The position numbers and the translations under genes are program-made. DNA of 64,000 bases from Microthrixaceae bacterium (GTDB taxonomy: Bacteria > Actinomycetota > Acidimicrobiia > Acidimicrobiales > Microtrichaceae), in assembly GCA_027493675.1 (NCBI GenBank), contig JAOSKI010000004.1, positions 36,894 through 100,893 on the forward strand. The letters are read 5' to 3'. This document shows positions 54,578 through 64,000 of this stretch, in pieces. The notes under the pieces are model-generated. The model saw nothing but the letters and a program-made list of their open reading frames with translations. It searched no databases and was not told the DNA's origin. Positions within the stretch are counted from its first letter, which is position 1; every line of letters begins with the position of its first letter.

Positions 54578-55030
54578 TCACCGTCGGTCGAACCCGAGGT
54601 GTGCCCTGCGCCTGAACGCCACGAGCACGACCCCCGCAACGACCATCGACGCGCCGACCAGCGCTGTGACGGGATCGGCGCCACCGGTGTACGCGAGGTC
54701 CGTGTCGGTGATCCCCGACTGCGATCCCGATCCTGTGGCCACACCGGCTGTCACGGCCCCGGCATCCGTGGGTCCGGTGAGCACGCCCGTCGTGGTGGTG
54801 GATGGCGCCGCGGCGGCCGGCGACGCAGCAGCCGGCGACGCAGACGGGGCTTTCGCAGCAGCCGGAGTGGTCGTGGGGGGAGCGGTCCTCGATGTCGGCA
54901 CCGTCGTGGGCGCAACGGTCGTGGTGGGGGCGACCTCCCTGCACGGTCAGCACCAGGGTCGCCTCCTTCTGGATGTTGTAGTCGGCGAGCGTCCGGCCGC
55001 CCCCGCCGCCAACTGAAGGCTCTCACCCAC
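54578..55030 (-). CDS. Truncated cell-wall-anchored protein with ubiquitin-like segment and LAYTG sorting signal
   Basis: The 5' end reads GGRTLADYNIQKEATLVLTVQ, which matches ubiquitin residues 53-70 (GRTLSDYNIQKESTLHLVL) at nearly every position. After a break near 54,945 comes a Thr/Pro/Ala linker (REVAPTTTVAPTTVPTSRT), then LAYTG, a hydrophobic helix (ALVGASMVVAGVVLVAF) and a basic tail RRRAHLG. That order is a sortase signal of the actinobacterial LAxTG type. No signal peptide or start is convincing, so the gene lacks its 5' part. It begins right at the hairpin following the HxlR gene. Confidence 0.6.
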
Positions 55031-55061
55031 CTATACGGTGGTCCACGCCCTTCAGTTCGCC
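55008..55061 (-). terminator. Imperfect ~24-bp hairpin at the end of the HxlR gene
   Basis: The arms gccaactgaaggctctcacccacc and ggtggtccacgcccttcagttcgcc are imperfect reverse complements around a tata loop. The stem overlaps the HxlR stop codon, so it is a likely terminator of the oxidoreductase-HxlR operon. It also marks where the truncated LAYTG-protein begins. Confidence 0.5.
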
Positions 55062-55535
55062 GGGGTGGGGTGGGTGGGGTGGGTGGAGGTCATCGGCCCG
55101 GGCGTCGCGGTCACCTCGCGGACCCGCAGCGGTTCGCCGCAGTGGCTGCACACCACGACCGCGGACGTGTCGTGGTCGCATGTGGTGTGGTGGAGCTGAA
55201 GTGGGGTTCCCCTCGGGGCCGACGAGCCAACGCTCCGCGTAGGCGGCCATCGCCGCGGAGCACGGGGTAGGCGTCGCGGCCCTTGTCGGTGAGGCGGTAC
55301 TCGTGGCGTGGTGGGTGTCGCCGGTAGGGCACCCTGCGCAGCAGTCCCCGTTCGACGAGCAGGTTGAGCCGGTCGGTGAGGATGTTGCGGCTGATGCCGA
55401 GGTCGCGGTGGAACTCCTCGAAGCGGCGCAACCCGAGGCAGGCGTCGCGCAGCACGAGCAGGGTCCAGTGGTCGCCGAGGAGGTCGGCGGGCGTGCGATC
55501 GTGCAGTCCCACTCCGAGGTGTCGGTGCGTGACAT
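55052..55535 (-). CDS. HxlR-family transcriptional regulator with C-terminal Cys pair
   Basis: The winged helix is LLGDHWTLLVLRDACLGLRRFEEFHRDLGISRNILTDRLNLLVERGLLRR, with the HxlR start MSRTDTSEWDC (Cys near the N-terminus). The C-terminus, after a break near 55,255, has CDHDTSAVVVCSHCGEPLRV, a possible zinc or redox site. About 160 aa. Its ATG overlaps the oxidoreductase stop (TGATG), so they form one operon. Such regulators often sense electrophiles or redox state. Confidence 0.88.
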
Positions 55536-57808
55536 CAGGGCTCGACCGCCTCGAGGCGGGCGGGGACGGTCTTGTGCCACGGGGTGCCCACCCACGGGTC
55601 GCGGTGCCCGGCGGAGGTGAGCTCGTTGGGCGCCACTCCGGTGGTGACCCGCCGCCCGTCGTGTTCGAGGTGGTCGGTGCCCATGCCGTTGGGCAGCGAC
55701 ACGTGACCCCGTGACATCGACTCGTCGAGGGCCACCACGCTCGACGCGGAGCCGCGAGGCGTGACGATGCGGACCGTGCCCCCGTCGCCGACGCCGAGCC
55801 CGAGAGCATCCTCGGGGTGGATGCGCAGCGCTCCCTCGGCGCCGCGCTTGCGCCACGCAGGGTCGCGGATGATCGTGTTGGCGGTGAACGAGCGCCGTTC
55901 TCCGGCGGCCAGCAGGAACGGCCAGTCGGGATCGTCGCCCGGGGGACCTCGGTGTCGAGGCCGTGCAACTCGTCGAGCAGCTCGGCAACGAGGAGTTGCG
56001 CCTTGCCACCCGGGGTGCGGATGCGTGACCACGTCGCGTCGTGGGTGTCGTCGGTGAAGACCACCCCGGACGGGCTCGCCAGGATCGCGCCGAAGAGGGC
56101 CTCGCCGGCGTCGAGTCCCTCGCCGTGGCCGGCGCGGCGCACGCCGTCGGGGTTCGCGAGCGCACAGAGCTGGGCGAGGCCCCACAGCACCGCTGCCGAT
56201 TCCATCCCCGGTCCGAGGCTCGGGCCCAACCCCCGGTACAGCAGGTAGGGGAGCAGCGATGTCAGCTCCGCCCGGCCGAACACACCCTCGAAGAACGCAG
56301 CCGCGAACGCGGGTCGTCCGTCGGCTGCGGCCCGTTGGAGCGACTCGACGATGCCCGGGTCGACGGCCCCGGCGGCCTCGACGAGGCGTGCGTGGATCTC
56401 CGCTTCGTGCAGCGGTCCCTCGGGGGATCCAGGACCGCCCGGCGCAGGTGGAACACGTTGCGGGGGAACTCGAAGTTGAAGAAGGTGGCTTCGAGCTTCT
56501 CGAACTGGGTGGGCACCGGCAGCACGTAGTCGGCGTGGCGGGCCGTCTCGGTCATGAACACGTCGATGACCACCACCAGGTCGAGCGCCGCGAACGCCTC
56601 GCGCATCGCGGGGCTGTCGGCGAGGGAGTGGAGGGGGTTGCCGCTCTCGACGATGATCGCCCGGAAGCGGTCGGGGTGATCGGTGAGGATCTCCTCGGGG
56701 ATCAGGTTGCACGGGAACAGCCCCGCCGCGATGCGTGAGCCGGTGACCGGCGTGGTCCGCGCTCCCACCCGCCCCGCTGCCGGATCCCGAGATGGCGGCG
56801 AAAGCCGAGGGCGCGTACTGGGTGCCGGCCCGGCCGAGGTTGCCGGTGAGCAGCCACACGAGCTTCTCCAGGTAGCTCACCAACGTGGAGTGGCGGTTCA
56901 TCTGCACGCCCAGGTCCTCGGCCACCGCGACGCTCGACGCGGCGGCGAGGCGCCGCACCGCCCGGCGGACCAGGTCCTCGGAGACCCCGCGATCCCGCAG
57001 TACCGGGTGACCGGGATCGCCCCCAGGGTGTCGAGGACCTCCGCGGCGCCGAGGGTGTGCTCGGCCACGAAAGCGTGGTCGATCAGGTCTTCCTGGACCA
57101 CGATGGCGGCCATCGCCGCGACGAGCCAGGCGTCGCGGCCGGGGCGCACCTGCAGGTGGAAGTCGGCCAGCTCGGCCGTCTCGCTGCGGCGTGGGTCGAT
57201 GACGATCATCGAACGTTGCGGGTCCCGGGCGATCTCCTTGAGGGTGCTGCGGGCGTGGGGGATGCTGTGGGACTGCCACGGGTTCTTGCCGATGAACAGC
57301 GACACCTCGGCGTTGGCGACGTCTCCCCGCACGTAGGTGCCGAGCATCTTGGCGTTGACCCACATCTCGCCGGTCTTCTCCTGGGCGAGCGCGTTGGAGC
57401 GGTAGCGGACGCCGTAGGCCGCAAGGGTGGCGCGGCCGTGCGCATGCCGCCGAGGTGGTTGCCCTGGCCACCGCCGCCGTAGTGGAGGATCGTGTCGCCG
57501 CCGAAGGTGTCGCGCACCTCGCGCAGGCGGGCCGACACCTCGGAGATGGCGGTATCCCAGTCGATCTCCTCGAAGGAGCCGTCGCTGCGGCGCCGCAGCG
57601 GCGACAGCACCCGCTCGCCGCGCCCGTTCTGGTATTGGTCGAGGCGCAGCGCCTTCTCACATGTGTAGCCCTTGGATGCGGGATGTGCCTTGTCGCCCCG
57701 GATCCGCTCGAAGCGCCCTGCGTCGCTCACCTTGATCTCGATCCCGCAGTTGCACTCGCAGAGGATGCAGGCGCTGGGGTGCCAGGAGTTGTCGCCGTCG
57801 TCGGTCAT
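55535..57808 (-). CDS. Molybdopterin-dependent oxidoreductase (DMSO-reductase family, formate-dehydrogenase-like)
   Basis: The N-terminal Fe-S site CILCECNCGIEI (C-x2-C-x-C-type) is followed by RIRGDKAHPASKGYTCEKA, then the Mo-bis-MGD domains (IGKNPWQSHSIPHARSTLKEI, DPRRSETAELADFHLQVRPGRDAWL, TARHADYVLPVPTQFEKLEATFFNFEF). The C-terminal molydopterin-dinucleotide-binding domain ends ALRIHPEDALGLGVGDGG ... TPWHKTVPARLEAVEP. About 755 aa; no Tat signal, so cytoplasmic. Five or more frame breaks. Substrate unknown; coupled to HxlR, which probably controls it. Confidence 0.9.
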
Positions 57809-57826
57809 CGACCCACGATAGTAGTA

Positions 57827-57843
57827 GGTTGCATTACGCAACC
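57827..57843 (-). promoter_or_regulatory. Inverted repeat upstream of the oxidoreductase-HxlR operon
   Basis: ggttgc-attac-gcaacc is a perfect 6-bp inverted repeat 19 nt upstream of the oxidoreductase ATG at 57,808. It is well placed as the operator for the co-transcribed HxlR regulator (inference). Confidence 0.55.
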
Positions 57844-57963
57844 CACCCGGGGTCCGGGGCCGACCGCTCGAGGCGAGCGAGCCCGCCTCGCTCCCGACCG
57901 GCCGGCCGGCTGTGATTCCATCGCTCAGTTGAACAGCGTCTTACAGCACACAACACTGAGCGG

Positions 57964-58828
57964 ATGACCCGACCCCACCCCGCCACCCACGTCCGTCGAC
58001 CCGTCCACCGCCGGTGGGTGGCGGCGGTGCTCGCGGGCGCCGCAGCCGTGGTCGTGGTGGGCTCGTGCTCCTCGGGTGACACCGACGAGGCCTCCAGCTC
58101 CACCACCGGTGCTGCGGAGACCACCACGACCACGCCCGACCGCTCGGGGAGGCGCTGGCGTCGACCACCGTGTTCCGCTCCGGCGAGGACGGCTACGCCA
58201 CCTACCGCATACCGGCGATCGTGGAGACCGCCGACGGCACGCTGGTCGCGTTCGCGGAGGGCCGGGTGTCCACCGCTGCCGACGACGGCAACGTGGACCT
58301 GCTGGCGAAGCGCTCCAGTGACGGGGGACGCACCTGGGGTGAGCTCCAGGTGGTCGCCGACATGGGATCGGACTTCATCGGGAACCCCTCCCCGGTGCTC
58401 GACGAGGAATCCGGTCGCCTGGTGGTGCTCGCCACCGGCAAGGCGGGCACCGACACCGAAGCGGAGATCATGACCGGCACCGGTGCCGACACGAGCCGCG
58501 AGTACCTGCTCACCAGCGACGACGACGGCCAGACCTGGTCCGAACCCTCCGAGATCACCGATTCGGTCAAGTCGCCCGATTGGCGGTGGTACAGCGTCGG
58601 CCCCGGCCACGCCGTGCAGATCCGCTCCGGTGATCACGAGGGCCGACTTGTTGCTGCGGCCAACCACTCCGACGGTGCGCTCAACTACGGAGCCCACCTG
58701 CTGTTGAGCGACGACGGGGGCGCGACGTGGCGCATCGGTGCCACCGACACGCCACAGGGCGGGCCGCACCACCCCAACGAGGCGACCGCCGCCGTGTTGG
58801 CGAACGGCACGATCGTGGTGTCCACATA
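57964..58828 (+). CDS. Sialidase (exo-alpha-sialidase) lipoprotein, 3'-truncated
   Basis: The N-terminus is a lipoprotein signal (VLAGAAAVVVVGSC-SSG), then a Ser/Thr linker and, after a break near 58,145, the sialidase core. FRSGEDGYATYRIPAIVETADGTLVAFAEGR carries the conserved RIP motif (YRIP) and the first catalytic Arg. Three Asp-box repeats are visible: SSDGGRTWGE, SDDDGQTWSE and SDDGGATWRI. The reading frame stops at VLANGTIVVST, well short of the ~350-400 aa needed, exactly where the DNA composition changes. Confidence 0.85.
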
Positions 58829-58829
58829 A
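58829..58829. other. Apparent chimeric junction
   Basis: Left: a high-GC sialidase gene interrupted mid-domain (after ...gtggtgtccac). Right: a minus-strand serS of different base composition, interrupted from its 3' side (last readable LVKFSHPDAS). Two unrelated genes from different backgrounds end at one point, with no repeat, integrase or IS sequence at the join. Confidence 0.8.
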
Positions 58830-59844
58830 GGTGCGGAGTGGTCTTGGCAGTTACAAGCCCTGTCCCCGGTGCCAGGCACACAGCCTGTCTCATGAGAATG
58901 ACCGAGTTACCTCCTTTGGTACTCACTAATTGTTGGTGAGCTCGGCTCGTCATACGAAGCGTCCGGGTGCGAGAACTTCACAAGCTCCCACCTTCTCGAA
59001 CTGGTGCTGGCGTATGGGCCCCTTTTATCGTCCTTCCAGCAAGAGCCCGCTTCGGCTCCAGCACAAGCAGGGGGTATCGGCCGCGTAGCTTACGGGAAGC
59101 CTTTCCTCGTCGATTATCTTCGTCGTATTAGATGTTCGTAACAGGGACTTTGCCGGGGTATGAGGAAGTGGTCCGAGCCCTCCACCTTGAAGAGGTCTTC
59201 CCTGAACTTCTGGAGCTGCCCTGTGCCAAGCAAGGCCGCCTCTCTTCCACCATGAAAGGCGGTAGCACCTCGGTATATCCGTGTCCCTTGCCATGGAGGT
59301 CGAGCACGAAAGGTATGAGCGCCCGCTCAGGCGCGCCCCGCCCACGAGGCGAACCCGCGCCCCGGATATCTTCCAGCCGCTCAAAATCAAACGCCATGAC
59401 GCCCTCTCACCGCCAGTATGCTCAAGAGGAGAATTTGCAAGTCAAGCCTATTTCGCCCCATTTTCTTATGACCGGTTATCGGTCAGTCGCTTTCCAACAG
59501 GCACGGAAAGGTGGCACGTTCGGCACGCCGAGAAGGAAGTTACTAAGGCTTCCTCACTCTGACACCTGTTGCCTCTGCCTCAAGGGCCTTGGGAAGCTCA
59601 GCGCCTTCTTCACCATCTCGGCCATAGATGTGACGCGTCCTTCTTCTCCCTCTTAAGCTTCCCCACCTCTTCTGAGACTTAGCGTTCCTCTTGGCAGGAG
59701 CATTCTCGGCCCTCGGTGAGAAGCCTCCCTTCTACGTGTATCAGGGATCCCTGAAGCCTAGGGGTCTTTGCCCCTCTTGTCTTGGGCCTCTTTTCGGACC
59801 TCTTTGAGGTTCTCCCTCAAATTACCCATCGAGCCCTTTCTCAT
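58830..59844 (-). pseudogene. serS: Seryl-tRNA synthetase, 3'-truncated and frame-broken
   Basis: SerRS pieces are readable in order on the minus strand: NLRENLKEVRKEAQDKRGK (N-terminal coiled coil), ALEAEATGVR, LGVPNVP...[45 protein letters not shown] (class II core), VPVTNI, IIDEERLPVSYAADTPC and LVKFSHPDAS. The remaining C-terminal part is missing at the chimeric join. Breaks are so frequent that this is best read as error-rich sequence of a functional gene. Charges tRNA-Ser in the source organism. The start is approximate. Confidence 0.75.
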
Positions 59845-60860
59845 GCCTCGAAATCTAGATCCGCCGCTTTGGCGCGGTTTAATTATTACGAATATACCCC
59901 GTTTGTTGCAGGAGGCTCATGTTGGTTCTACCGAGCTGGTCTATAAGCCGAATTCTTCGCTTCGCTCAAGAATGACGGCAAAATCTTGACGCAAAGCTTC
60001 CGGAAAAAGCTCCTCACCCTCGACAGACGCGGGGATTATAAGCTAATCCCCCTCCCTTTTCCACCGGTTGAAGGAGGTTATTCCTCGACACCGAGGACGT
60101 CAGCACCTTTCCCGCTGCAAGATCGACTATCTCTTCTGACGCTGGAAGGGCTTTTCTGGTAGGAACCGCGGGCATTGCCGGGAAGGATAACTACCCCGGC
60201 CTTTGACAGCCTGGGCATGATATGCGGATTGTATCGTGCTCAAGGGGGTTTCCCCTCGGCATTAGCTTCAGCGGCCGCCGCTCCCCTTCGACATGCAGTC
60301 GGCGGCCCGCTCGGTGGGTTACGCGAGACCCTGGACGCTATCCTTGCAAGGGTCCCGGCTGAGCACGGGCAGACTATCGCTAGCGCTTTACGAGGGATGA
60401 GCCGCTCGCGGCAGAGGCGGCAGTCGTTATGCGGGATGAGCCTCAAGCGCCCCTTGGCCGGGCACCCTTTACTCGAGGGAATGGATAAGGCGTGAAGCTT
60501 TCGCGTCCGCCCTCAGTGCACTCTATCCCCAGCTCCTCTTTCCAGATTATCATGCTTGAAGAAGGGGATGACGAGAAACCATCGTCTCGCCTAGAAAAGC
60601 TCATTCGCTATCTTGAGTCCGTAAGCGGCGCCCGCTTGCCCGATCAGGGGCCCAGAAGATATCCAGCCACTCTGCTTATTCCCTTCATCCGCCGCCGTTT
60701 AAGTCCGGGATGTTGAACGCGGCAGCGGCTTCTTCTCCCTTTCAGGGGAAGGCCGGGAGGGCGGGATATCTTACCCTCCCCCTCTGTCCTCACGCCTGAT
60801 ATGGGAGGGGCCGTCTGAAGGATACCCGGATGCTGGCGTGAGGTGTTTATTTCCGGGGCT
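59845..60860. other. Unassigned 1-kb stretch
   Basis: The track shows plus-strand ORFs (e.g. 60,175-60,495, 60,492-60,716) and many short minus-strand frames. None shows a family motif that I recognise. GC-skewed composition and neighbouring frame breaks suggest a damaged gene rather than a true spacer. An isolated gluey fragment EEIVDLAAGKVLTSSVS on the minus strand is not diagnostic. Confidence 0.3.
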
Positions 60861-62336
60861 TCACGATAACGTAAATCGTATTGCCGCCTCTCTCGACTTA
60901 AAGGAAGGGTACGATATCATTCTTCTTTCCGCCTCGTTGAGAGCCCTGCTGTAATCGGCCATGCCCCTTATGGGCTTCCTGTCAATTTCCTTTACGGGGT
61001 CTCCCCTCTTCAGACCCGCTTCGGAAGCGGCGCTGTCGGGCTTTGCGGAGCTTATTATGACCCCGTCCGTCTCCTTTTGCCGAGCCGCTTGGCTGTCTCC
61101 GGGGTTATGGGCTGCGCCGAGATTCAGCCTCTTGTCCGGGAGAGCCGTTATCTCTGGTTGCCGCAGGCTCGTCAATATCTTCATCGACCTTGGTCCCCAC
61201 CTTCACGAAGAATACCCGCTCCTTGCCGTCCCGGAGGACCTTCACTTCCGCGTTCTTGCCGGGGAGTGGTGGCGACCACCTCGGCAGGTCGCTCAGCTCG
61301 TTTACCCGCCTGCCGTCGAAGGATATGATGATGTCCCGGCCCTTCAGGCCACCTCGGTCCGCCGGCTCGTTGGGGTTGACCGAAGAGATAAGCACCCCCC
61401 TCGCCTCCTTGACCCCGAACGACTTTGCGGAGCCAGGAGTAGATCCTGCATGCTCACGCCTATCCAGCCCTGGTCACCCTGCCTGTTTCCTTGCGCCGCA
61501 GGAGCACCTCCTTCACCATGTTAATGGGTGTAGCGAAGCCGATGCCCCGGCCGCCGGCCACGATAGCCGTGTTTGTGCCAACGACCTCGCCATTCGTGTT
61601 GAAAAGAGGGCCGCCGGAGTTACCAGGGTTGATGGACGCGTCAGTCTGGAGGAAGTTGTGTGCGGGGCCGGCTCCGATTACCCTCCCCTTCCGGCTCACT
61701 ATTTCCGGCGGTGACAGTGCCGCCGAGGCCGAAGGGTTCCCTATGGCGAGCACCCACTCCCTATCTGGCTTCGTCCGAGTCGCCAAGTACGGCAATCGGG
61801 AGCTTCTCCTCGGGTTTTATCCTTATGAGGGCGATGTCGAGCTTCTGGTCTGGCCCACCACAGTCGCCTTGTATTCCTTCTTGTCCTCGGAGAGAGTGAC
61901 GATTATCTCGGTGGCATTCTCGATAACGTGGAAGTTGGTGAGTATGTATCCTTCGGAGTTGAGTGTGAAGCCCAGGCCGAGGCTCTGGCGCTTCATCTCC
62001 CTCCGGGCGGCTCCTCGAAGAACCTCCTGAGTCGTCTCCGAAGAACTCCTCGAAGGGGCCACCCCCTGAACTCGGGGAACGGCATGGTGGGCCTCTCCTT
62101 CATCACCCGGGTGGTCGATATGTTCACGACCATCGGGAGAGCTTCTTGCCGAATCCACGTAGTTATTGGGCACGGCCCTGTCACCAGCGGGCTCGAGTCC
62201 GCGTCCTGCCGGAGTTCTGGGCCGTGGTGGTGTCGGTCATATCCGAAACGGGCCGTGATCATCACGCCCGCGATTACTGAGATAAAGGCGACAAGCACGA
62301 TTGTCTTCAGCCCGAAACCTTTTTCTTTTCGTCCAT
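60861..62336 (-). CDS. degP: Serine protease HtrA/DegP (Do-like), frame-broken
   Basis: The start [27 protein letters not shown] is an N-terminal anchor helix. The trypsin-like domain has the catalytic His in [14 protein letters not shown], and catalytic Ser in [25 protein letters not shown]. Two PDZ domains follow: [26 protein letters not shown] and [27 protein letters not shown] periplasmic or membrane-linked quality-control protease. About 490 aa once breaks near 62,100, 61,830, 61,450 and 61,180 are closed. Confidence 0.88.
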
Positions 62337-62401
62337 TGGTGCTCCTAATTTGGAAATCCCCGGGTCTTTCGAAGCGCCGGTCAGGTGCGACCCGGGGTCT
62401 A

Positions 62402-62716
62402 TGAGGCCAGTTTCACATACCAGAGGCGGAGTTCATGGAGGACCTCGTCCATGAGCTTCGCTTCCTCTTCCGTGAGGTTTCCGTTCGTCTTTTCCCTCAA
62501 TAGAGCGATAAGATTCATCGTCTGCTTCGCCACCTCGGGCTCCTTTCGGTCTTTTTGGTGACCGGGTTCTCGACAAGCCCGAGGTTCGTGAGGGCCGAAG
62601 TAGAGAGCGAGAGTATGAACGCGGAGAAGTCCAGCGCCGGGAGCTGGGCGTTCTTTTTTCCCGCCCTCTTCTCCTTCTTTATTGATTTCCACGTTCTTTT
62701 CGCCGTTCTCTTCCAC
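62402..62716 (-). CDS. DUF1844 family protein
   Basis: The C-terminal half is clear: EVAKQTMNLIALLREKTNGNLTEEEAKLMDEVLHELRLWYVKL, which is the conserved end of DUF1844 proteins. The hydrophobic N-terminal half lies in another frame (ALDFSAFILSLSTSALT); the break is near 62,570. A charged leader (EENGEKNVEINKEGEEG) precedes it. Function unknown; the family is common in Deltaproteobacteria and relatives. Confidence 0.8.
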
Positions 62717-62739
62717 TTGGCACCGCCGCCCTTTCTTTT

Positions 62740-63183
62740 CTACTGCACCTTTATCCTGATGCTCCCGGGCCCGATGTCCTTCGGCTGGGGACGGTGATTC
62801 TCAATACGCCGTCCTGAAAATTCGCTTTATGTCGCTACTTTCCACTGTGTAAGGCAGGCTGAAGGCCCTCTGGAAACTGCCGTAGAACCTCTCCATCCTG
62901 AAGTAGTTCTCCTCCTTGAGGTCCTTCTCGAACTTCCTTTCCCCCTTGATGGTGAGCGTATTTTCGCTCGCCTCGACGCTCACGTTGCCGGGCTCGACCC
63001 CCGGGACTCGGCCTTTAACACCGTGGAAGTCCTCTGTCTCGTATATGTCGACCGGGGGTACCAGTGATTTCCCCCTGAAGTCTTGTATTTAAGGAGCGTC
63101 TCGTCGAATATGCGGCTCATCCTCTCCTGGAGGAAGAGGAGGTCCTTGGAAGGGGTCTTTCTTTTTAAGGGCCACGGAAGCAC
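62740..63183 (-). CDS. Small heat-shock protein, Hsp20/alpha-crystallin family
   Basis: The alpha-crystallin core VSVEASENTLTIKGERKFEKDLKEENYFRMERFYGSFQRAFSLP includes the conserved ERFYGSFxRxF, and after a break near 62,830 the C-terminal strand ANFQDGVLRITVP follows. The N-terminus is PWPLKRKTPSKDLLFLQERMSRIFDE. ATP-independent holdase chaperone. About 148 aa, GTG start at 63,183; further breaks near 63,060. It sits just beyond clpB, a common stress-gene neighbourhood. Confidence 0.88.
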
Positions 63184-63237
63184 ACCTCGGTTCAGAGCCC
63201 GGAGCTGACCGGCGAGAAAAAACTCATAAATCCTAAT

Positions 63238-64000
<763 letters not shown>

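Noticed and set aside
59132-59656. Plus-strand ORF of 174 aa over serS
   Set aside because: The minus strand carries ordered SerRS motifs, so this is a shadow.

Overview
The first ~58.8 kb looks like chromosome of an uncultured high-GC actinobacterium, possibly of the Acidimicrobiia type. The evidence is strong GC-ending codon use, GTG/TTG starts, Tat and lipoprotein signals, an LAYTG-type sorting signal, an Lsr2 module, a 13E12/DUF222 HNH endonuclease and REENRTPD-type tRNA tails. The last ~5.2 kb (58,829-64,000) has visibly lower GC and carries serS, htrA/degP, a DUF1844 gene, hsp20 and clpB on the minus strand, as in a Gram-negative (thermodesulfobacterial/deltaproteobacterial-like) genome. 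A sialidase and serS are both cut at the same point near 58,828, so the contig is most simply read as chimeric.

Reading-frame breaks occur throughout, often one per 0.5-1 kb and many beside homopolymers. They hit essential-type genes (serS, clpB) as well as accessory ones, which fits uncorrected long-read indels better than biological decay. I therefore give locus coordinates for the reconstructed gene and name the approximate break points.

Layout: 1-11.4 kb, a giant secreted beta-rich protein with Calx-beta modules. 11.4-20 kb, housekeeping and accessory genes on the minus strand (MOSC, RidA, a lipoprotein, two metallophosphoesterases, SRPBCC, cupin) plus an HD-GYP/LuxR regulator. 20.2-22.6 kb, an ABC exporter with a TetR regulator. 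22.6-26 kb, XRE, a membrane protein, an AbiE-like pair in reversed order and a PIN toxin. 26-34.5 kb, catalase, MFS exporter, LURP-one protein, esterase lipoprotein and a GH2 beta-galactosidase. 34.6-37.7 kb, an AbrB/PIN pair, a DUF6544-like protein and an amidase.

38-53 kb is a defence and toxin-antitoxin island. It holds a Fic protein, then a complete type I restriction-modification locus (hsdM, hsdS, hsdR) with one TA pair inserted between hsdM and hsdS and another between hsdS and hsdR, joined by 4-nt overlaps. Next come an HNH endonuclease, a second Fic protein, three more TA pairs and an ERCC4 nuclease with an Lsr2-like tail. tRNA-3'-end-like repeats and short direct repeats bracket some of these modules.

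53-58.8 kb holds a DUF6933/pRiA4b-ORF3 fusion, a truncated cell-wall-anchored protein with a ubiquitin-like segment, an HxlR regulator coupled to a molybdopterin oxidoreductase, and the truncated sialidase.
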